This document shows positions 60,353 through 64,000 of a stretch of DNA of 64,000 bases, one piece after another (positions within the stretch are counted from its first letter, which is position 1; the number at the start of each line of letters is the position of its first letter). The DNA is from Bacillus sp. NP157. Its GTDB lineage: Bacteria; Pseudomonadota; Gammaproteobacteria; Xanthomonadales; Rhodanobacteraceae. A program made the translations under genes and the position numbers. A model generated the notes under the pieces. It made no database searches. It was not told the origin of the DNA and saw only the letters and a program-made list of their open reading frames with translations. The stretch spans positions 4,805,001 to 4,869,000 of the forward strand of contig CP076546.1 of assembly GCA_018889975.1 (NCBI GenBank), in the 5' to 3' direction.

Positions 60353-61701
60353 CCACCACCGTGATCGCCGATCCGCGCGAAAGCCAGCGCTTCCGCTTCG
60401 TACGCCATGCCTACGCCGATGGCGTGGCCGAGCTGGCCTACGCGTTCGACGACGGCCCGGAACTGGTGGAGCGGATCACGTTCCCCGGTGCGCCGGCGGT
60501 GCCGGCCGGGCGCGAGAAAGCCTTCGCGGCCGCCCTGCGCCTGCTCCACCTCGTCGCCGGCGTCAGCTACTACAAGGCCGGCATCCCGCCCTCGATCGTG
60601 GTCGAGGGCGAGCCGCTGGACGAAGAGGGCGCGGCGATGTTCGATGCCCTCTACGTGCACGGCCTGGCCGAGTTCGCCTATCGCAACCGGCTGGACCTGC
60701 GTAGCCGCATCCGTTTCCCGTCCGGCGCCGCGAAGGCCGCGCCGGCCCCCGCCATCGGCCTGCCACGGCGGTCGCTGCTGCCGATCGGCGGTGGCAAGGA
60801 TTCGGTGGTGGCGGTCGAGGCCGTGAAGTCGATCGGTGCCGATGCAACGGCCGCGTGGGTGGGCAACTCGCCGCTCATCGCCGAGTGTGCGGCGCGCACC
60901 GGCCTGTCCACGCTGAACATCTCGCGCGAGCTCGCCTCCGGCCTGTTCGAACTCAATCGCCTGGGCGCGTGGAACGGGCACATCCCGGTCACCGCGATCA
61001 ATTCCGCGATCCTCGTCGTGGCCGCGGTGCTATACGGCTACGACTCCATCGTGTTCGCCAACGAGCGCTCCGCGTCCGTGGCCACGCTGGAATACGAAGG
61101 CCAGGAAGTGAACCACCAGTGGAGCAAGGGCTTCGGTTTCGAGAAGACCTTCCACGATTACGTGCACTCGCACGTCGCCGCCGACCTCGATTACTGCTCG
61201 CTGTTGCGGCCGTGGTCGGAGCTGGCCGTGACCAGTGCGTTCGCCCGCCTCGGTGGCGATTACTTCAGCGTGTTCTCCAGCTGCAATCGCAACTTCCGCA
61301 TCCTCGGCCCGAAGCCGGCGGATCGCTGGTGCGGGCAGTGCCCGAAGTGCCATTTCGTGTTCCTGGCGCTGGCGCCGTTCATGCCCAAGCCGCGGCTGCT
61401 GCAGATCTTCGGGCGTAACCTGCTCGACGATCCGGACCTGGCCGACGCCTTCGATGCCTTGCTCGAATACCGCGAGCACAAGCCGTTCGAATGCGTGGGC
61501 GAGGGCGCCGAAGCACGCGCGGCATTGAATGCGCTCGCCAGCCGGCCCGAGTGGCAGGAAGACGCGCTGGTGGCGCGCTTCCGTCGCGAGATCCTGCCGC
61601 AGCTGGATGCGTCCGAGCTGGCGCTGGAGCCCTGGCTGAAACCTGGCGCGTCGCACCTCGTGCCAGCGCGCCTGCTCGGAGCGCTGGATGCGTTGGGCTG
61701 A
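60349..61701 (+). CDS. murL: UDP-MurNAc-L-Ala-L-Glu epimerase
   Basis: 450 residues. In Xanthomonas, MurL epimerises the terminal L-glutamate of UDP-MurNAc-L-Ala-L-Glu to D-glutamate with ATP, replacing the usual racemase MurI route. The ATP-loop-like SLLPIGGGKDSVV (142-154), VSYYKAGIPPSIVV and the Cys pair of WCGQCPKCHF are visible. The identification relies on the family and on the partner gene directly downstream, with which it overlaps by 14 bp. The GTG start overlaps the lysAC stop. Confidence 0.9.
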   Translation: MTTTVIADPRESQRFRFVRHAYADGVAELAYAFDDGPELVERITFPGAPAVPAGREKAFAAALRLLHLVAGVSYYKAGIPPSIVVEGEPLDEEGAAMFDALYVHGLAEFAYRNRLDLRSRIRFPSGAAKAAPAPAIGLPRRSLLPIGGGKDSVVAVEAVKSIGADATAAWVGNSPLIAECAARTGLSTLNISRELASGLFELNRLGAWNGHIPVTAINSAILVVAAVLYGYDSIVFANERSASVATLEYEGQEVNHQWSKGFGFEKTFHDYVHSHVAADLDYCSLLRPWSELAVTSAFARLGGDYFSVFSSCNRNFRILGPKPADRWCGQCPKCHFVFLALAPFMPKPRLLQIFGRNLLDDPDLADAFDALLEYREHKPFECVGEGAEARAALNALASRPEWQEDALVARFRREILPQLDASELALEPWLKPGASHLVPARLLGALDALG

Positions 61702-63040
61702 ACTTGAAGGGCAACGCCTCGCGGTCTGGGGTTTCGGTCGCGAGGGTCGCGCTGCGCTCGATGCGATCGCCCGGCGCCTGCCCGGCCATGCGGTAGACCT
61801 CTACGTCGGCCCGGACGAAGGCGACGCCGCGCGCGCGGCGTATCCGTCGGCCACCGTGCACGCGACGCCGCCGGATGCGGCGGCGCTTTCCGCGTATGAC
61901 GTGGTGGTGAAATCGCCGGGTATCTCGGCGTACCGGCCGGAACTGCTCGATGCGCAGGCATCGGGCACGCGCTTCACCTCGGGCACGGCGCTGTGGTTTG
62001 GCGGCCATGCCGGCACGCGCACGGTCGCCGTCACCGGGACCAAGGGCAAGAGCACCACATCGGCATTGATCGCGCATCTCGCGCGGTCGCTCGGCGTGCG
62101 CACCGCACTGGCCGGCAACATCGGCCTGCCGCTGCTGGAACTGGACGACGGCGAGGCCGACCTGTGGGTCATCGAGCTGTCGAGCTTCCAGACCAGCGAA
62201 GCGCTCGGCGTCGACCTCGGCGTAGTCACCAGCCTCTACGAAGAACACCTCGACTGGCATGGCTCGCGCGAGCGCTACGTCGACGACAAGCTCAAGCTGC
62301 TGGCCGCCTCGTCGCGCGTGCTGGTCAATGCGATGCAGCCGGCGTTGCTGGCGCGTGCGGCGGATCATCCCGGCCTGCATACCTTCGGCGACGCCGATGG
62401 CTGGCACGTGGCCGAGGGCTGGATCCGGCGCGGTGGCGAAGACATCGTGCGCGCCGACCGCGTCGCCGCTCCCGGGCTGCATAACGCGATCAATGCGTGC
62501 GCCGCGCTTTCCGCGCTGGAACTGATGGGCCTGGACGCACGTGCCGCCGCACCGGCGCTGTCGACCTTCCTGCCGCTGCCGCATCGCCTGCAGCCGCTGG
62601 GCGAGCAGGGCGGGCTGCAATGGATCAACGATTCGATCAGCACCACCCCACTGGCGAGCCTGGCGGCGCTGGAAAGCGTGCACGACGATCGCGTCGCGCT
62701 GATCGTTGGCGGGCACGATCGCGGGCTGGACTGGACGGTGTTCGTCGAGGCGATGCGTGCGCAGGCGCCGCTGGCGATCGTATGCCAGGGCAAGAACGGT
62801 CCGCGGATCGCCGATGCGCTGGAAGCGGCGGGCGTGGCGGGCGTGTACCGCGCCGTCGATCTCGCCGCGGCGGTCGGTGCCGCGCGCAATGCGCTGGAAG
62901 GCCGCGGCACGGTGGTGCTATCGCCGGGTGCGCCGAGCTTCGACCAGTTCCGCGACTATGCGGAGCGGGGGAAGCGATTCGCGCAGCTGGCTGGGTTCGA
63001 CGCGCGGGCGGCGGGTATCCAGGGGTTGGGCGTCGCTTAG
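61688..63040 (+). CDS. murD2: UDP-MurNAc-L-Ala--L-Glu ligase (MurD2)
   Basis: 450 residues of the Mur ligase family. The ATP-binding loop AVTGTKGKSTTSAL lies at about residues 114-127, WVIELSSFQTSEA and LYEEHLDWHGSRERYVDDKL follow, and INDSISTTPLASLAAL is the C-terminal substrate part. Beside murL, the enzyme should add L-Glu (not D-Glu) to UDP-MurNAc-L-Ala, which MurL then epimerises. It overlaps murL by 14 bp in a different frame. A canonical murD elsewhere is neither shown nor excluded. Confidence 0.9.
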   Translation: MRWAELEGQRLAVWGFGREGRAALDAIARRLPGHAVDLYVGPDEGDAARAAYPSATVHATPPDAAALSAYDVVVKSPGISAYRPELLDAQASGTRFTSGTALWFGGHAGTRTVAVTGTKGKSTTSALIAHLARSLGVRTALAGNIGLPLLELDDGEADLWVIELSSFQTSEALGVDLGVVTSLYEEHLDWHGSRERYVDDKLKLLAASSRVLVNAMQPALLARAADHPGLHTFGDADGWHVAEGWIRRGGEDIVRADRVAAPGLHNAINACAALSALELMGLDARAAAPALSTFLPLPHRLQPLGEQGGLQWINDSISTTPLASLAALESVHDDRVALIVGGHDRGLDWTVFVEAMRAQAPLAIVCQGKNGPRIADALEAAGVAGVYRAVDLAAAVGAARNALEGRGTVVLSPGAPSFDQFRDYAERGKRFAQLAGFDARAAGIQGLGVA

Positions 63041-63045
63041 CGGGT

Positions 63046-63067
63046 GTAGGAGCGCGCCCGCGCGCGA
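63046..63067 (+). repeat. REP-like palindrome, forward copy
   Basis: Forward copy with one change (GCCCGCG) between murD2 and the convergent flagellar genes. Confidence 0.85.
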
Positions 63068-63109
63068 AAGCCAACGAAGCAAGGAAGCCGGTGCTTCCGC
63101 GCCCGTCGC

Positions 63110-63373
63110 TCAATCCTGCGTAGCCTTCAACAACGTTCCGACCACCGCTGCCAGCGCCGCGTACAACTCCGGCGGCACGTCGTCGCGCAAACGCACCGCG
63201 GCCAGCAAGGTCGCGATCTGCGGATCCAGCTGCGGGGCGAGGCCCAGCTGCTGGGCACGTTCGAGCAAGGCCTTCACGCCATCGGCGTCGATGCGTTGGG
63301 TGTTGCCACTGCTGGTAGGCGTTGCCAGCCGCAGCGTGACGCTGCGGCGCGGTGAGGGGAGCGACTGGCTCAT
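63110..63373 (-). CDS. FlhB C-terminal-domain-like protein
   Basis: 87 residues resembling the cytoplasmic tail of FlhB/YscU export-gate proteins: VKALLERAQQLGLAPQLDPQ IATLLAAVRLRDDVPPELYAALAAVVGTLL corresponds to the helix-strand-helix end of that domain. The NPTH autocleavage site and membrane part are absent, as in the small FlhB-like proteins found next to fliK in many genomes. The ATG overlaps the fliK stop (ATGA), so it is translationally coupled to it. A role in hook-length control or export switching is an inference. Confidence 0.85.
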   Translation of the reverse strand: MSQSLPSPRRSVTLRLATPTSSGNTQRIDADGVKALLERAQQLGLAPQLDPQIATLLAAVRLRDDVPPELYAALAAVVGTLLKATQD

Positions 63374-64000
63374 GCGCGTGCTTCGAGGAGGACGGCGCTG
63401 TAGGCGCTCGTCGGCACGGGCAGGCCGTGCATGCAGGCAAAGTGGTCCAGCTGCAGGTTGCTCTTCTCGAGCACGCGACGCAGTGGGGTGAATTCGTTCT
63501 CGAGCCGGCTGACGGTTTCCGCGTACTGCGCCCACAGGCGCACGGACACACGGCTGCCGCGTAGCTGGATCTCGCCCTGGACGGCGCCGAGCGTCGGCGG
63601 GTCGATGGCGAAACCGACCGTCCACAGGCCCTCGGGCTCGCCCGGCGCGGGCTTGCCTTCTTCGATACGCAGCTGCAGGACGTCGTAACCACGCACGCCC
63701 GCCAGCGGGATCTCGATCATCCAGAGGCCGGACTGCGGCTGCGATTCGAGCTGGCCGATCTCCACGCGCGACAAGGCCGCGCGCACGTCGGTGCGCAAAT
63801 GCGAGATCAGTCCATCGACACTGTCTTCTTCGACCGCCAGCTCTTCGGCACGCGGCTGCGCCACCAGCGCGCGCTTGCCCAGCGGGGGCGGCGTATCGGT
63901 GAACGGACGCGACGGCGCCTGGATCATCGCCTGGCGGGTCTGCGGGATATCGGTCAGCGCGCGGCGCAGGAGCAGCAGCGCGGCCTTGAAATCGTCGCTG
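63370..64000 (-). CDS. fliK: Flagellar hook-length control protein FliK, C-terminal part (cut by window edge)
   Basis: The frame is open from the window edge to TGA 63370; about 210 residues are visible and the N-terminus lies outside. An ATG at 63927 is internal, as the frame continues upstream (SDDFKAALLLLRRALTDIPQ). The visible part is the Flg_hook domain: WTVGFAIDPPTLGAVQGEIQ, SRVSVRLWAQYAETVSRLE and FTPLRRVLEKSNLQLDHF, as expected for the FliK molecular ruler that switches the flagellar export machine after hook completion. It precedes the small FlhB-like gene. Confidence 0.85.
   Translation of the reverse strand, partial: SDDFKAALLLLRRALTDIPQTRQAMIQAPSRPFTDTPPPLGKRALVAQPRAEELAVEEDSVDGLISHLRTDVRAALSRVEIGQLESQPQSGLWMIEIPLAGVRGYDVLQLRIEEGKPAPGEPEGLWTVGFAIDPPTLGAVQGEIQLRGSRVSVRLWAQYAETVSRLENEFTPLRRVLEKSNLQLDHFACMHGLPVPTSAYSAVLLEARA

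Noticed and set aside
1-64000. tRNA, rRNA or tmRNA genes
   Set aside because: No sequence with a T-loop GTTCGA and matching acceptor stem was found by eye. A covariance-model scan was not possible.

Overview
The window is 64 kb of high-GC, densely packed chromosome from a gammaproteobacterium, most likely the Rhodanobacteraceae/Xanthomonadaceae group (Luteibacter/Dyella-like). The inference rests on three things: a fused aspartokinase/diaminopimelate decarboxylase followed directly by the MurL/MurD2 pair, which is the D-glutamate route described in Xanthomonas; about nineteen copies of a short REP-like palindrome (GTAGGAGCGCGCCTGCGCGC..); and generally xanthomonad-like gene content. I see no tRNA, rRNA, CRISPR array, prophage or transposase gene. 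Starts were set from visible Shine-Dalgarno sites, signal peptides or overlaps, and several remain uncertain.

Layout. 0-10 kb: a GNAT fragment, an acyl-CoA dehydrogenase, an LEA-like lipoprotein, a SET-domain methyltransferase, a PfpI-type protein, a second EF-G-like GTPase, two tandem paralogous proline-rich membrane-anchored proteins and an RDD protein. 10-18 kb: xerD, a DsbC-type protein, purL, a glycosyltransferase and an EamA exporter. 18-26 kb: a secreted aldose 1-epimerase divergent from a GntR/FCD regulator with a matching operator, cstA-ybdD, peptide deformylase, a small HTH regulator, pyrF and ettA. 26.5-29.6 kb: three related secreted metzincin-type zinc proteases, two on the minus strand and one divergent. 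29.6-40 kb: glyA-nrdR-ribD-oxidoreductase, then an FMN riboswitch and the ribE-ribB-ldcA-ribH-nusB-thiL-pgpA-aldo/keto reductase run. 40-41.5 kb: one small secreted protein gene between two mirror-image arms, each carrying REP, a roughly 139 bp element with terminal inverted repeats, and REP. 41.5-48 kb: rsmE, a DsbA-like isomerase, bioA and the overlapping gspN-hisN-nudE-cysQ-mazG operon. 48-53 kb: periplasmic proteins, an anion-permease-like protein, a cysteine-type intracellular PHB depolymerase and a methyltransferase. 53-57.5 kb: a two-subunit molybdenum hydroxylase with a Tat signal and an amino-acid permease. 57.7-63 kb: lysAC-murL-murD2. The right end holds an FlhB-like small protein and the C-terminal part of FliK.

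How the genes work together. The riboflavin cluster covers the deaminase/reductase, the DHBP, lumazine and riboflavin synthase steps under one FMN riboswitch. The GTP cyclohydrolase II half of its RibB lacks the zinc cysteines, so that step must be encoded elsewhere. lysAC-murL-murD2 links the meso-diaminopimelate supply to a peptidoglycan route that adds L-Glu and then epimerises it. The most unusual parts are the metzincin trio, the mirror-image repeat arms around the 40.4-41.1 kb gene, a perfect inverted repeat upstream of lysAC, the tandem proline-rich paralogues, and REP copies that supply the stop codon of five genes.
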